Shown piece by piece: positions 21,801 through 34,738 of a DNA stretch of 64,000 bases (position 1 is the first letter of the stretch; each line of letters starts with the position of its first letter). This DNA comes from Cordylochernes scorpioides. Taxonomy: Eukaryota > Arthropoda > Arachnida > Pseudoscorpiones > Chernetidae. A program made the position numbers and the translations under genes. Under the pieces are notes generated by a model that was not told the DNA's origin, did not search any database, and saw nothing but the letters and a program-made list of their open reading frames with translations. The stretch spans positions 57,006,507 to 57,070,506 of the forward strand of contig CP092863.1 of NCBI GenBank assembly GCA_030710605.1, given 5' to 3'.

Positions 21801-23977
21801 ATCAAAAACAACTCTCAATTTAGTGGTATTGCTTTGCTCCTTAAAAACACAATGATGAGGTATATAATAACATTGTCCTGAAGGTGTATCCATCTCATCA
21901 CTGGGAATAAGCTCCATATGATTGATTAAAAGATATTCGTCCATGAAATCACAATATTGTTTTAGGATACTTGGAGAATTTTGTAATTTTCTTTCAAGTG
22001 ATAGAAATCGATTCAGAGCATTGATCCTAGATTCGCCAAAAGTTGGCAATGTTCTAAATGGCAGCCCAACAGAGTATCTTCCATCTTCCAGAATTTTGAG
22101 GATATTAATATATATTTATTCACACGAAATTTCTTCTCTGGTTAAAGATTTGGCAGAGGGAACTGACTCCAGCTCCCAGAATATTTTTAGAAAATCATCT
22201 TGTTATTCCGACGCGAACATAGTTATACTTGATTGGAATTTTCACCTGACAGTAATATTTTACCTGTAAGTAACCATCCCAATTTGGATCCGCACGCAGT
22301 GGGTCCAGATAAATTTTGGAATCTAACCTTCCCGTTAAATAAGCATGGAGCAAGTTCTGCTCCTATCACTAAATCAATCTGGCTAGATTTGTCAAAATTG
22401 GGGTCAGCCAGCAGAAGATTTTTCAAATAAGGCCAATTATCCTTTTCTATAAAGAAATTGGGCAATTCTGATGTGCTCTTATCAATGACTATAGGATTGG
22501 CGTTGAATATTAGGTTTGAGAGAAATGTGGGCTAAATTGGAGAGAGACCTCACCCATTGATTGTTCTACAAGTTTGTTTCCCAAACCAAAAACTGTAGTT
22601 TTACATTCAGCAAGAGGAAGATTTAATTTCTTTCGACAACTATTTGTTATAAGACACCTTTGAGAGCCTGTATCTATGAGGGCTCTACATGTTTGAAGAA
22701 CCCCGTTTTCCGATTTGACCTTTATTAAAGCCGTAGAGAGTAATATCCGATCATGACTTTTGTTGTCTGCAAAACATGAGACACTGGCATGGGTCAATAG
22801 AGATATGTCCGCAACAGGACTTAACATTTCCGGTTTGAACTGATGCAAAAGAGTATGATGTCTCTTATTACATGATTTGCAATTTTGCGTGAGGAGGCAT
22901 GACGATACTCTATGGTTAGATCTTAGACAGTTGTAACATAGACGATTATCTTTTACAAATGTCCATCTTTCAGGTAACATCATACCATTAAACTTAGGAC
23001 ATTTTAACAAAAAATGTTCACCTTTACATAAGACGCATGACTTAACTCTGCTATCTATACTAGAGCCAGAGGCAAATGTTGCTGAATGAGTGGATTTATT
23101 CATTTTGTAGAATTGTTTTGAATTTTCTTTATTCTGAAAACTCCCGAGACTTCCAGCAAATCTTTCCAGGAAAGAAATCATCTTTTCATACGATGGATAT
23201 TCTTTCTCAAGCAAACTCATCTCCCATTCCTTTCTTATTTAGCGATCAAGTTTTGATTGAATTATATATGAATTAAAATCATATCTGATAAATTATTACG
23301 TTCCAATCCGAGGATAGAGAGATTCTGAATGCTTTCGTTACAAGTTTCCAGGAGATCAAGTGAATCTTTAGTCGATTCTTGTTTTACATTTTTTAGATCA
23401 TACAAATTTTGAATTTGTTTAAAAGCCAATTCACTTTTTTTGTCGAATCTATTGACCAAGGTTTGCCAGGCAATAGGATAATTTTCATCAGAAATATTGA
23501 ACGCCCTAATAAGTCTAGCGGCATTTCCTTTTAGTGCAGAATTTAAATATTGAAGTTTTTGAAAATTTCCCAGTGTTGGATTTTGATCAATAGATCTAAT
23601 AAAAATTTCCTTAAAACTCAGCCAATCTGAAATATCACCACTAAAGGTGGGCAATTGAAATTTGGGAAGTTCTAAATTGGTTTCACCAGAAAATGTATTT
23701 TTATTTAAATTTCCTAGCGATCTATTTATTTTTATCAAAAAATAATTGATTTTAGACTTTGCCTCAAAGGATACCTTAAATTTTCTTCAGCATTAATGCC
23801 TTTATATTTTACTAATTTCACATATTGATTATCAAAGCTAGCTTTTAAATTTAACAAGTCTTCTTTATTTTGCATAAGTGCGTATTTATCATTGCCTTTT
23901 AAATTATATTCTACATCTGCTTTTATCAATTCTAAACTTTTAATCAGAGATTCAAAAATTAAGATTTCTGTTTCCAT
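18878..23977 (-). pseudogene. BEL/Pao gag-pol polyprotein, frameshifted
   Basis: Order on the minus strand: gag head from ATG 23977; DUF1759-type gag (23262-23738; LPKFQLPTFSGDISDWLSFK); zinc knuckles (CVLCKGEHFLLKC, CYNCLRSNHRVSSC, CKSCNKRHH) and aspartic protease ALIDTGSQRCLI (22510-23220); pre-RT linker (22223-22465); RT with intact YVDD at 21438-21449 (21408-22049); RT end and RNase H region (20234-21448; LWTDSKIVLSWIKS, a D box of RNase H); integrase zinc region and core (19722-20123 and 19133-19519; TGIDFAGPF, PPSAPNFGGIWEAGIKS with the catalytic E); DUF5641-type C-terminus to 18878 (EGDLILLKD). At least eight frame breaks or stops separate these blocks, so no full protein can be made. 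Confidence 0.93.
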
Positions 23978-24079
23978 ATTTTATATATTAGTATTCAAAA
24001 CCTTACCTTTCTTTATTTCTATGGCTTCTAAGAACTTTCTATTTCTTCTACTTCTTTCCCGGGTTTCGGCACCAAAAAA

Positions 24080-24381
24080 TGTTAGCACGTTTTCTTTGAA
24101 GTTTCTTCTAGAAAGAACGAGCTGACTTAATTCGATTCAATTCGATTTATTTCAGACAACAAAAGATAATTACATTACGATTTAATGCGATTTAGTTGTA
24201 TATATAACACAAACGAAATTAGAAGAAGAAAAAAACAACAACAAAAAGAATGATGATAAGAAACAATAAAATTCTATGAATATGAATTATAATTAATTAA
24301 TAAAATACAATAATAATAATAATAATAAATAAAACCTAACATATCGATTACTATAATAATGATAATAAAAAAAACCTAACA
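24080..24381 (-). repeat. BEL/Pao 5' LTR (nested element)
   Basis: 302 bp, followed inward by the primer-binding site and outward by the GCACT duplication. Starts and ends match 18563-18855. Confidence 0.95.
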
Positions 24382-24386
24382 GCACT

Positions 24387-27109
24387 CTTGTTGTCCACTA
24401 GCAAATTTGTGTCCTCAAATGATGTAAAGTCCTTATTTATTCCCTTCAGATGAACTAGGTCTTGTATAGAAGCAGCAGCTGCTACATATTCTGCTTCTGC
24501 GGTCGAAAGAGGAACACAACCCTGTTTCTTAGAAAACCAAGACACTGCACTTGATCCATGTAGTACTATGTTTCCACTTGTACTTTTTCTGTCAATTCTA
24601 TCTCTGGGCTAGTCAGAGTCTGAATATGAAATCAAATTGTTGGATGATTCTTCCATTTGATATCCTTTTGCTACTAAGCGAGCCTTTTTGGTTCCATCCT
24701 CTTTGGTTCTGAAAATCCATTTTGTATCAATTGGTTTGATATTTGATTTTTTTTCCTTATTTTATTGAAGACCATGTTTTCAATTCTTCATGAGATCGAA
24801 TTTATTTATCAATAGCTTCTTTCCATTCTTTTTGCCTAATTGCTTGATTGTAAGAAAGTGGATCTTCACCATTTGTAAACAAGCAAAATACTGAATATAG
24901 TTCATAATCTTCTTGATACTTTGGTGGTTTGATTATTCGACCCGATCTTGTAGTTACACTTTCTTCTTTGTCTGATTGTTTCGATTTTTGTGAGGGTTCT
25001 TTCTCATCTTGATATTCAGTTATTATTCTTTTAGGTTCTGTTTGATCCGAGATGATTTTCTTATCAAATTTAGTTAATGTTTCATCAAATGTTACATCTG
25101 TTGAGATTATTACTTTATTAGTTTCCGGATTCCAGATGCGATATCCGCTTCCACTGTATCCAACAATGATTGTTGATTTTGCTCTAGCATCTAGTTTTCT
25201 TGGTTTGGGTAGAATTAGTCTCCAAGCTCTTGAGCCAAAAATCTTAAGTTTGGAAAGGTCAATCCGTTTATACCATAGGCTAGCCGAAGGTATTCCTCTG
25301 TTCGCACATGTTGTACTTCTGTTTAATTCGTATACTGAGCAGTAAATGGCTTCTCCCCAGAGATATTTTGGTAGATTTGTTTCTGCCAACTTTGTTCTCA
25401 TTTTATCAATCAATGTTCGGTTCATTATTTCAGAAGTGCCATTTTGTTGTGGCGTGTGAGGTGGGGTATATTCTATTTGAATACCTTTTATTCTGCAAAA
25501 CTGCTTTAAGTTTCAAGATGAAAATTCCTTACCATTATCTACTCTAATTTTTCTTGTTTTCTTGTTGTGTTGAGTTTTTATCAACTTGATAAAATCAATT
25601 ATTTTTTTGTTCGGCTTCACTTTTTGATTTGAGAAGTCTCACTACTACAAAGTGTGAGTAGTCATCTATTAGTACCTGAAAATATATTTCTCCATCAAAT
25701 GTTGGTGGATCAATTGGTCCTGATAAGTCTGAATGTATCATTTCTCCAATTTCCTTAGTTGTTTTCCAGGTTTTCTCAAATGATCTTCTTGTAAGGAAAA
25801 ACTTTGATACAGGTTTCACATTTCTCTTGTGAACTTGGTAGCCCTAATTTCTTTAAGCTGTATCTATTCAGATGTCCCAATCTTCTGTGCCACAATATGT
25901 CATCCGTTTTGACTGTATGCGCTGTAACACTTTCATGGTTACTGTCTAGTTCTATTTTAAGTGAGTACAAGTTTCTATAATTATTACACTCAAATTCATG
26001 GTTTCTTGTAATTATTTTTACTTCCAATTGTTTAAATATCACTTGGTGACCCTGTTGTATAATTTATCCTACTGACAACAAGTTCTGTTTAATGCCATCA
26101 ACTATTAATCCATGGATTGCTATTAGGATATTATTGATCTTTACATTTAAAGTTCCACTTTTATTAGCTGACATCTTTTAACCATTATCAATATGAATAT
26201 CAACCTTAGTTTCTAAAATCTTCACATCTGTCATATATTTTTCTAATTCCCCTTTCGATCAGGTTCTGTATTGCTCCTAAGTCTAAAATAAAATGATCAT
26301 TTTCATAGCAATCTATAGCATTCATTGCTACAAATGATAGTTTGCCATCCATCTGATAGGCTTCTTGTCTAGGTTGTCTCTCTCTTTGTCTTTCATTTCT
26401 TTCTTTTTTTGTTTGATTCTTTTCTCTTTTGAAAAATTTATTTTTACTTATACATTCTGTAGCCTTGTGACCTTTCTTGCCACAATTATAACATGTAAAT
26501 GTGAATGATCCAAATATCATTTCTTCATTCCTAGGTTCCCCTTGTTCATTTTTCTTTTTGAGTTCTTCATCCAGCAATCTTGCCTTAATAAATTTCATTG
26601 TTATTTCAGTATTTATTGTTTCTATTGCTGTGATTACATTTTCAAACTCTTCATTCAATGACAATAACAGATGACTTATTTTGTCAGATTCATCCATTTT
26701 GGAACCTATATTATCCAATTCACGAATTATAGAATCAAATTTAAGAAATTGGTCCTCTAATTATCCATTATGTTTGCATTTTAAAGTCAACACATTATTG
26801 TTAGTGTTAACTTTGTAAACACAATTTTTCTTTCAAATATATTTTCGAGCGCTTTCATCATTTCTTTAGCTTTTTTGCATCTTATATTATGTCTAGATGT
26901 TTATCAGTTAAACATTGAACAAGCGTAGATTTTGCCTTTGCATCCTTCATTGCAAATAACTCGCGTTCTTTTTCCATCGACAAAATCATTAATTTCGTTT
27001 TATAATGTTAGATGTATTTGTTTTTCTTCTAACAATATTTTAGCTCTAAATTTCCAGCTGTTGAAATTTGAACCAGTCAAAATGGCAAATTAGAATTATT
27101 TACGCTCAT
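24387..27109 (-). pseudogene. Copia gag-pol remnant with RT deleted
   Basis: Ty1/Copia polyprotein on the minus strand from ATG 27109. Gag starts MSVNNSNLPF with SWKFRAKILLEEK in a shifted frame; 26206-26718 has the gag helix region and one CCHC knuckle (CYNCGKKGHKATEC). Protease has FILDLGAIQNL where DSGA is usual. The GAG-pre-integrase region (25776-26042; ILWHRRLGHLNRYSL, CETC) and integrase (25595-25819; HSDLSGPI, VLIDDYSHF; then 24802-25425; LPKYLWGEAI, FGSRAW) follow. RT begins (WKEAIDK; WIFRTKEDGTKKARLVAKGY near 24680-24740) and jumps at about 24655 to RNase H (STSGN, FSKKQGCVPLSTAEAEYVAA), so the RT palm and YxDD are gone. RNase H is then cut at NKSA by the BEL/Pao insertion. The 5' LTR is missing. 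Confidence 0.9.
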
Positions 27110-27119
27110 TTTAAAATAT

Positions 27120-28054
27120 ATTTAACGTTGCAACGTGCATGAAAAAGGTGTCATAGGGAAGCGAGAAGCACAAAAATGGTTTACAAAGTTCAAAAACGGC
27201 GACTTGGACCTTGAAGACACCTCTCGAAGCGGACGACCATCAGAATGCGATGAGGAACATCTAAATGCTCTGTTGAAGGAAGATGGTCGCCAAACAACCC
27301 GTGAGTTAGCCGAATGGTATCCAACCATCTTCAATCAAAAGATTTTTCTCAACAACTCGGAGCTTGAGTTACCCACGAGCTTAATGAAACCAACAAATAG
27401 AATCGCCTTCAAATCGCTGCTTAACATTTTGCACGCCATCAATCAACACGGGGCCATTAACAACAATTTTTATACCGAATCGTTACGGGAGATGAAATTT
27501 GGTGTCTATACGTGAATATGTAGCAATGAAAGGAATATGTGGCTCCAGGAGTTACGCCGAAGCCAAGAATAAAGAAAGATCTTCACCCACAAAAGGCTAT
27601 GATCTGTGTTTTATTTTGGGACTGCGAGGGTGTGCTGTACTGGGAAATGCTCGAAAGGAATGCCACGGTCAACAAGGACCTCTACATTGCCCAATTGCAT
27701 CGCGTGAATGAGGCAACAGAAAAACTCGATCGACAAGGTCAAATCATTCTCCTTCACGACAACGCTAGGCCGCATTTTGCACAAGTCGTCAAAGCCGCCC
27801 TTCAAGAGCTCGAATGGGAATTTCTACATCACCCGCCGTACTCTCCAAACCTTGCACCAATCGATTACCACCTTTTCCGCTCCATGTCAAACCATATGAG
27901 ATGCACTACCTTCGATGATGAAGAGTACCTCAAAACCTAGCTCAGCAACTTCTTCGACACCAAACAGAGCGAATTTTGGGGGAACGGCATCAACAAACTA
28001 GTTGAACTTTGGGAGGAGGTCGTAAATAAAAACGGAGAATACACAATTGATTAA
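27120..28054 (+). pseudogene. mariner transposase, 5'-truncated
   Basis: Plus-strand mariner (DD34D) transposase without its first ~40 codons. The helix-turn-helix section reads GVIGKREAQKWFTKFKNGDL and SRSGRPSECDEEHLNALL (27135-27320). The middle, with the first catalytic D, is largely deleted or scrambled (27320-27535). The rest is good: QIILLHDNARPHFAQ carries the second D, and SPNLAPIDYHLF the third D at the proper 34-residue spacing, although the usual SPDLAP has N here. An in-frame stop (TAG at 27938-27940) precedes the usual C-terminus, which can be read to EYTID and TAA at 28052-28054. The 5' side joins the start of the Copia gag within about 10 bp, so neither the mariner left repeat nor the Copia leader survives. 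Confidence 0.88.
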
Positions 28055-28404
28055 TTAATTGTTATAATTCATGTTTTTTGTCTAAAAAAAATTGTCGAAT
28101 AAACCGAATGAACCTTCTTTACAACCCACTATTTAAAAATGTATTTTAGGAAAAAAAAGCCATATTTGATTTTCAAAGATCCTGTCGAAATTCCCTTATG
28201 GCTCATTTAGGTATAATGTCTTTCTCTCTATATATATGTCATAATATATATTCTTCCAGGAATAATAAATCCAACCTACAGACAACCCAGACAGATACTT
28301 TAATGTCCGGTCACTTGAGATACCAGCGACATTCCAAGGGGCGATCGCTGGAGCTCGTTAGTTAACACCTCGGTACTTTTAATACAGTTGGGGATTGTGT
28401 CCCG

Positions 28405-28890
28405 TCTCTCTCTCTCTCTCTCTCTTACTCGGGCCACAATACCGATGTTGCTGTGCGGCTGGCCCTGCACGCTCTTTCCCATCCAGCGCGTCCGGCCTCA
28501 GCCCGGGAGTCCTGCATCGCCTGTGAGTCCGGAGACCTGTCACTGGCCCACCGCTACTGGTCCTGTAGGCGGATCAGGCCAGTCATCGTGGAGGCCTTCA
28601 CCATCATCCAGCGGGCCCCTGACCCGCAGAGCTATATCTTCGGGCGAGACCTGGAGGACAACGCCTTGGCCATCATGGCATCTGCCAAGACCCGCATCTA
28701 CAAATACTTCCTGGAGTAGGGGGGTCCAAGAAGACCCTCTCCTGGTCTGGAGGAGGACACTATCGAGAAGGTGGAGCCTTCCTCACTCATAAATCATTGT
28801 AAATATTCCCATTATTCTTCATTAATTTTGTAAAACATAATTGACAAGATGTCAATAAAGGGTGTTTCAATCTCAATCTCTCTCTCTCTG
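28405..28890 (+). mobile_element. 5'-truncated LINE 3' end inside a (CT)n tract
   Basis: GC-rich island. From about 28432 an open frame runs to TAG at 28717-28719 with the phrase CIACESGDLSLAHRYWSC, a cysteine-histidine knuckle of the type that ends many non-LTR retrotransposon ORF2 proteins, and the closing IYKYFLE. After 140 bp of 3' UTR with AATAAAGGGTG comes TTTCAATCTCAA and then (TC)n. A (CT)n run also lies just upstream (28407-28425). The fragment therefore sits between two CT-repeat halves, as if inserted in a CT microsatellite. The clade is not certain. Confidence 0.65.
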
Positions 28891-28899
28891 GTTGCCTGG

Positions 28900-29775
28900 G
28901 TTCCTCTCCTAACTTGTGGGGTGTTTATTTTCCCACCTTTCATATCACATATATATTTTTATCACCGTTATTTCGCATTAAAAGAGTAAAGGCAATGAAA
29001 TCTCAAATAAGGTTTACGATATTTCCTACCCCTTCAGTTGACCCACTTACCCAGAAGAAAATAGAAACTGTTAAATTAAAAAAAGAAACGTTTCAATTTA
29101 TTCTAAAACATTTTATCAAACTTATAAAAAGTTTTTTTAAAATATAATATATAACTCTTTTAAATATTTTGGCAGATTCAATCAAGATCGAATTTAAAGT
29201 TAACATAAATAACAATTTAAGGACTTATTCAAGTTGGCATCTGCCGTGATTTTGAGGAAGGAAAGCAAATTAAATCTTTTCTTCATATATCACTGTTATT
29301 TATTATTTATTTTTTTTCTAAAATTTATATATGATAAAATGGCGAAATCTTTCAAATAGAAGACTCTAAAATATTTGAAAATATATATCTACAAGTGTAG
29401 TATATAGTTGTCTATATCTATTGTCTATATAAACTTGTAATTATATAATAATATATCAAAGGTTTAAATATGGATTAAATTAAATATGTTCGAATCTCTA
29501 AGATAGATCACGGAGAGAGAGATCAAAAAAAGAGTTAGTCACCATTAGAACAACGTTGAAACATCTCGGTTCATCTACAGGTTCGGAAGCTCGAAACTAA
29601 TCGTAATGAAAAATAAACGTTTATTCTTACCTCCTTTGCTTTCCTCGTTTAAAAAATGTTGTAAAAATTATTTCTTCATTCTATTAGATACCTGTTTTTG
29701 CATCAATATTCAAATAATATTTGTATTTTAAAGATATTCACCATATTATACTCGTATATACTGAAAATTAATTTT
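28900..29775. other. unassigned AT-rich sequence
   Basis: Nothing recognised. The lysine-rich frame at 28914-29147 looks like chance in AT-rich DNA. Confidence 0.45.
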
Positions 29776-30066
29776 TCATTGTATACATGTGAGAATATCA
29801 GTGATTGGCAAGTCGATATTATTATCTTGACTAAGGACCACGGCTGCAGACATGACGGCCACCTGATATGTCAATAACTTCAGCATCAGGAAGCCATCAA
29901 TCTTCTGCCGCTTTTTACCTCGGGTGACACATGACAAAGATCCATGCACACAGGTGATGTCATCTTGCTTATGTAAACTTGTGTGGGGTTTTTTCAATGC
30001 ATTTTCAGTGCAGTACTTCTCAATAATTCGATAAAATATATAATGAGAAATAATAAATATAAACAC
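29776..30066 (-). other. coding-like island, unrecognised
   Basis: Minus-strand frame of 96 codons in a stretch that is clearly less AT-rich than its flanks (29800-30000). The most protein-like part is HGSLSCVTRGKKRQKIDGF followed by MLKLLTYQVAVMSAAVVLSQ. The latter would pass as a short signal peptide if translation began at that methionine. No clean acceptor and donor pair could be assigned. It may be a host exon or an old element fragment; I do not recognise it. Confidence 0.3.
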
Positions 30067-30069
30067 CTT

Positions 30070-32994
30070 CTATAAGAGGTCTTTATTGGGTACATAGAAT
30101 TGATTGAAGCATCTTATTATTGTTAAAACAAATGTTGCGGTATCTATATATCAGAGACTCTATCAAGATTATATCAAAATTTCAGGAAATACGTTAATAT
30201 ATATTACCTACCATTCACCTCTTCTTAAAGACATTATATCCAAATGATTATAGCATGAGCAATGAAAGATTCATTACGATAAAAGAGACAAAATAAGTTA
30301 TGCGTAAGCAGAAATATGATCTATGTTATAACTGTGCACGATTTATAATGATGTTGAAGATAATAAAACGATTCTCTCGAATATGAAAGGCTATTTATAC
30401 ATTCGCTGCGTGCAGATCACGCATAACGCGTGATATATTTTGGGTCATTTAACTGAGTAGCTAATGAAGAGATTACTCTGAGCATTTATATTTCTGGTTG
30501 ACATTTTAGGTTAGGTATTTATACTGACATTGATATTTAATAAAGAATAAAAACAACTTGTAAAGTTGATTTTGTTTTAACATTATATCTTTTTCACTAT
30601 TGAGCTTGTCATTCTGAGTAAGCCGACATCTGAAAATAGTTGTATTTTACAACATCTATCACAATCTAACGACCCAAAAGCTCAGATGACCGGTAGTATA
30701 AGTGTTGAAAAGACTTTACTATATGAATGACAAGTTCACCATTAGCTCTATAATTTCCTAGTGACATATTTTATTCTACTACAACTTATTGATATCAACG
30801 AACCCCGAAAATATAAATATTTGAATTTCTAAACATACAGATTTTGCATTGAGTATAAATTTTAAAACCTGTAAATTTCAAATTCTCTATTCAGTAACAA
30901 AGCCATAATATCAGTTTTAAAAAAAATTGTTTTCCCAGCTGAAATATTTTCCCAATTTTGGCTGCTGCCATGGTTTCCTTCCTGACTCGAATCTGTGAAA
31001 TCGCAGGGACGGTTATAGATGGCGCATTGTTTCGTGCTTATTTTGTCCTGAAAGGTGTCTTTTTGAAGTACGTATGATCAACCCTTAGCATGTACACATA
31101 CGAGTACAACTCATGGTAAAAACCTACGTTATACCTTTTAGCATGTATATCGGAATTCAGACAATAACTCTGAAATATATTTGATACACAGTGATCTTTA
31201 TTTAAGACACACGAGATAACCAAATGTGAACAAAATTGTATCTTTGTCCTTTATAAAAAAAAATAGACGACTGGAGACATCAAATATTTTTCCTGAATGC
31301 TTTCAAAATCGATCAATTTGATAGATTTTGGCTGCAATTTTCATCCTTACCAATAAATCTTATCAACGCTTTTCTTAAATACTTCTCACAAGAATCATTC
31401 GGCTTTTCATAAATTTCAATGTGATATAGGGAATATCTCAAAACATTAATGTTGTGGTATCTATGTTTAATATTTTCCTTTTTTTGGTTTCAATATTTGT
31501 TGTCGATTTGTTCTAGATTAATTTCATTTCTAGCAAGTCTCCATGAACAAAGCTAGCTAAAATGTCAAATGTATAATTGAAATATATTGTGAAATATATA
31601 TATATTTAGGCGTTTCGCACAAATATATTCTATAAGTAATAGCACATTAATATTTAAATGGAGTTTATATGATATTGTATTATGAATTAGTTGCAAATGT
31701 TTGTTTGGCAAGGCAAACATTCCAGTAAATACAAGGGATGTTTTCTGGAGTCCTAGACTCTTAAAGATCTCAAAATTCTTTATTCACTTGAATACCTTCA
31801 ACATCCACTATATACCTGGAAGATTTAAATGGTATATTCAAAAAACAGTTCGATATATCTTATAAATAATAAAAAACGGCTTCCGAGAAAAGTTTCTTGT
31901 TTTATTTTATACGGGTATACTCGTATTATCTCAACCTTTCTGACATCACAAACCCTTCTATACAGGAGCAGACTGATCATATACTCCGGTTCTCGTATTT
32001 GTCATACACGATAGCTTGAGATACATCGGAAGAAGTTTTTTAATTATTTATGTGTATTGAAGAGGATCTTACTTCTCAGGAGTCATTATTTCTGTGACAG
32101 CCTGAATTTTCTTGGTCAACTTGGTATTCTTGGTTCAGCTATGTAACCCACCGTGACTAGAACTTTACACTAGACTGCTGGGAAGCCCGGGTAGTTGATG
32201 CTCCGGGTGTGCTATGTCTATATTTTCTTTCTCAAATTAATCTAGAGCGGCAAAGAGATTAATTGGGCACAATCATTGGAAGAGTTGTCAATCAATACAC
32301 CACCTCTTCAATTTTCTTTTCTCTCATTATAGTGTAAAATGTATATAAAAGTAGTTTGAAATTATATAAAGTCATCATTAAAAAATCGTTACATATTTTT
32401 ATTTTTTACCTGAATATTATTTATATTTTTCTAACAAGATATACTTTATGTAGATGAATATTACAATGATGCTATTTATTTGAAAGGCGTTAGATCGCGC
32501 ATAACAAAATAATATTTGAACCTAACATGAATAGTTTTACTTTATGATAACAGATGGCGCGCAGTGTCCGTCTATAATATCAAATCGATTAATCTTATTT
32601 TCCAGGGAGAACATCCGGGTTCTATTTTGGGAAAGTTCCAGGCCAGCATTCTGACCTACTTACAGCCATACAATTGATTCGGCTGCTAAAAATAGCCTAG
32701 CTCATTATTTATTTTTTATTTTAGTTCGTGTGGAAATTTCTGAACATTTTTTTCTGCTCTAAGAACTTTCCCTTCTCGCTTCGGACTTTGAAAATAAAAG
32801 TTGGCCGTAATAGCTCCATTTATTGAACCAGTACAACTGGAAACGTACAGTTTAATTCAAGTATAGAAGGTATCGCCATTATTTATCATTAGCGTTGCAC
32901 CTATGGCCTTTAGCTGCCGAGCTTGCAATTTGATATTTTGTAAAATATATTTTGGACATTATTAAACCGTTTTCTGAATATATACAAATTTTGC

Positions 32995-32998
<4 letters not shown>
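30070..32998. other. unassigned AT-rich sequence
   Basis: About 2.9 kb with no element ends, no repeat partner in the window and no frame worth reporting. Short frames at 31038-31223 and 31829-32014 show no domain. Confidence 0.5.

Positions 32999-33031
<33 letters not shown>
32999..33031. repeat. (TA)n microsatellite
   Basis: Uninterrupted TA tract of about 33 bp, some 130 bp outside the left arm of the Penelope composite. Confidence 0.95.
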
Positions 33032-33034
<3 letters not shown>

Positions 33035-33159
33035 TAGAAACTATATAACAAAATTATAACAGTGATTCTAATTTTAAAAAATTTAAGGAGCAAACTGATA
33101 ATAATGATAACTTATATCAGTTAGATTTGATTAGATTAGCAAGCTAAATCTAAATTAAT

Positions 33160-34738
33160 TATAATAATAAATAGTTATTTAATTTTATAGTCCAGTTTTG
33201 TATTAAAATTATCTTCACTATTATGATCATTTAAATACAAATTATAAAATTTGTAAAATGTTATTAATTTGTAGATAGAGAGAGAAAAAAAAAAAAAATC
33301 CATTACTTCTTTTACATCCTCAAGTTAATTATATATTTATAATTAATAACAATAAAAAAATTAACAAAGTAACGTCTATTACATCGGCTTTTACACGTCA
33401 TTCAGACATACTCTAATCCTATATATAGAATAATCGAAGAGATAATATATATAATAGTTAGAAAAAAGAGAGAAAGACAGAACCATGCACTTTTAATCAA
33501 ACTAATAATAAGGGAAAAAAAAAGAGTTTTATAAAGAAGGTAGATAAAATTGTTAGTATATATATATATATTTTTTTATGATTTTATGTTTTATCCTTTT
33601 TTTTTTTTTTTTAAAGATTTTTAAAGGTTTTTTTATTTTATAATATGATTATAAATAGTTGTATTTAGTAATATATCTATAGTATGAATTAACATTTGTT
33701 ATAAGTTTGGATATTATGTTTTGAAACCCTAATGGTAGACCAGACATACACAAAAAACTTTAAATTGAAATAAATTGGAAAAAGAGATCTGCTGAAACGG
33801 GGATCATCAGATAAAATTTCAGCGACATTTCAACCCCTCCTTTATTATGTCATAGATCTCTTTTAAACCGTATTTTATGTGTTAATATTAAGTTGTTTCA
33901 GTGAAATATTTAAATGAACATATAACAGATACCAGTGTTAACAAATTCAAACTGTAAACCTACCTTGACTGCTGCGTCCTCCATTGTGTATATCTATTTC
34001 TGGCTTGCACATGTCGCGGGAGGGGAATGTCCCCCCACATTTCAAATTTAGACCATTTCTTCAGAATTTTTTTGAACAACAAGAAAATTAAAGAAGATAG
34101 GAAAAATAGTTAAAGGAAGAAAGCTAAGTTTTATAATCTTTACAGATAGTTATATCAAAATAACTGATTTAACACTTAATCATCTTTTAATATTCCTTTA
34201 AAAAGGCAAATTATAAGAGTTTAATAAAGCTATTAATTGTGCAAGTTCATCTTTATTTAACTTCCATTTTCCTCCCCAGAAATTGGAGATTAAACAAAAA
34301 TGAAATATATATTTTAAAACTTTAAAAATCTTGTGAAAAAATTTTTTAATCAGTTATTTAATAAAAGTTTAATTAACTGTTAAAGATTATAAATTTGTTT
34401 TAGTTAATATTAAGAGAAATTATAGAAAGTTGATTTCATAAATGGATATTTCCATTTATTTTTTTTTAAATATTTTATAATTGATATACTGTTGAAATAT
34501 TTTACTTGTTTGATACTAAATTTGTTTTTAATAAATTCCATGTTTAAATTTTTAACATCTTCTATGAAATTATCTAATATATTATTTATTCTATAAAATC
34601 TTAGAAACTGACCATAATATATACCTTTACAGCAATTTAATGATATATTAGAATTCATATTACAGTATTTTATAATATTGAAATTATAATTACTCTTTTT
34701 ATTATAAACTCTAACAGCACTATTTGTAAGGTCTATAT
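33160..34738 (-). repeat. Penelope composite, left inverted arm
   Basis: Holds about 110 C-terminal codons of the reverse transcriptase and 1.25 kb of 3' UTR. It pairs with 36801-38375. A GC-richer block in the UTR (about 33960-34045) contains, on the minus strand, an ATG and a splice-donor-like GTAGGT (see the right arm). Confidence 0.93.

Larger units (their letters stand above)
18563..24381 (-). mobile_element. full-length BEL/Pao retrotransposon nested in Copia
   Basis: A 5.8-kb minus-strand element with LTRs at 18563-18855 (293 bp) and 24080-24381 (302 bp), both TGTTAGCACG...CCTAACA on the plus strand. Target duplication GCACT is intact (18558-18562 and 24382-24386). The primer-binding site begins TGGTGCCGAAACCCGGGA six nt inside the 5' LTR (24074 down to 24057). 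The LTRs differ by scattered substitutions and indels, and the coding region has many frameshifts, so it is older than the BEL/Pao element at 6348. No envelope frame is present. Confidence 0.96.

Noticed and set aside
33790-33850. CTGATGA and GAAA boxes in the Penelope 3' UTR (and mirror near 37690-37750) as a hammerhead
   Set aside because: GCTGAAA...TTTCAGC forms a simple hairpin around TCTGATGATCC, but the boxes are in the wrong order or on opposite strands and no stem II/III set can be drawn.
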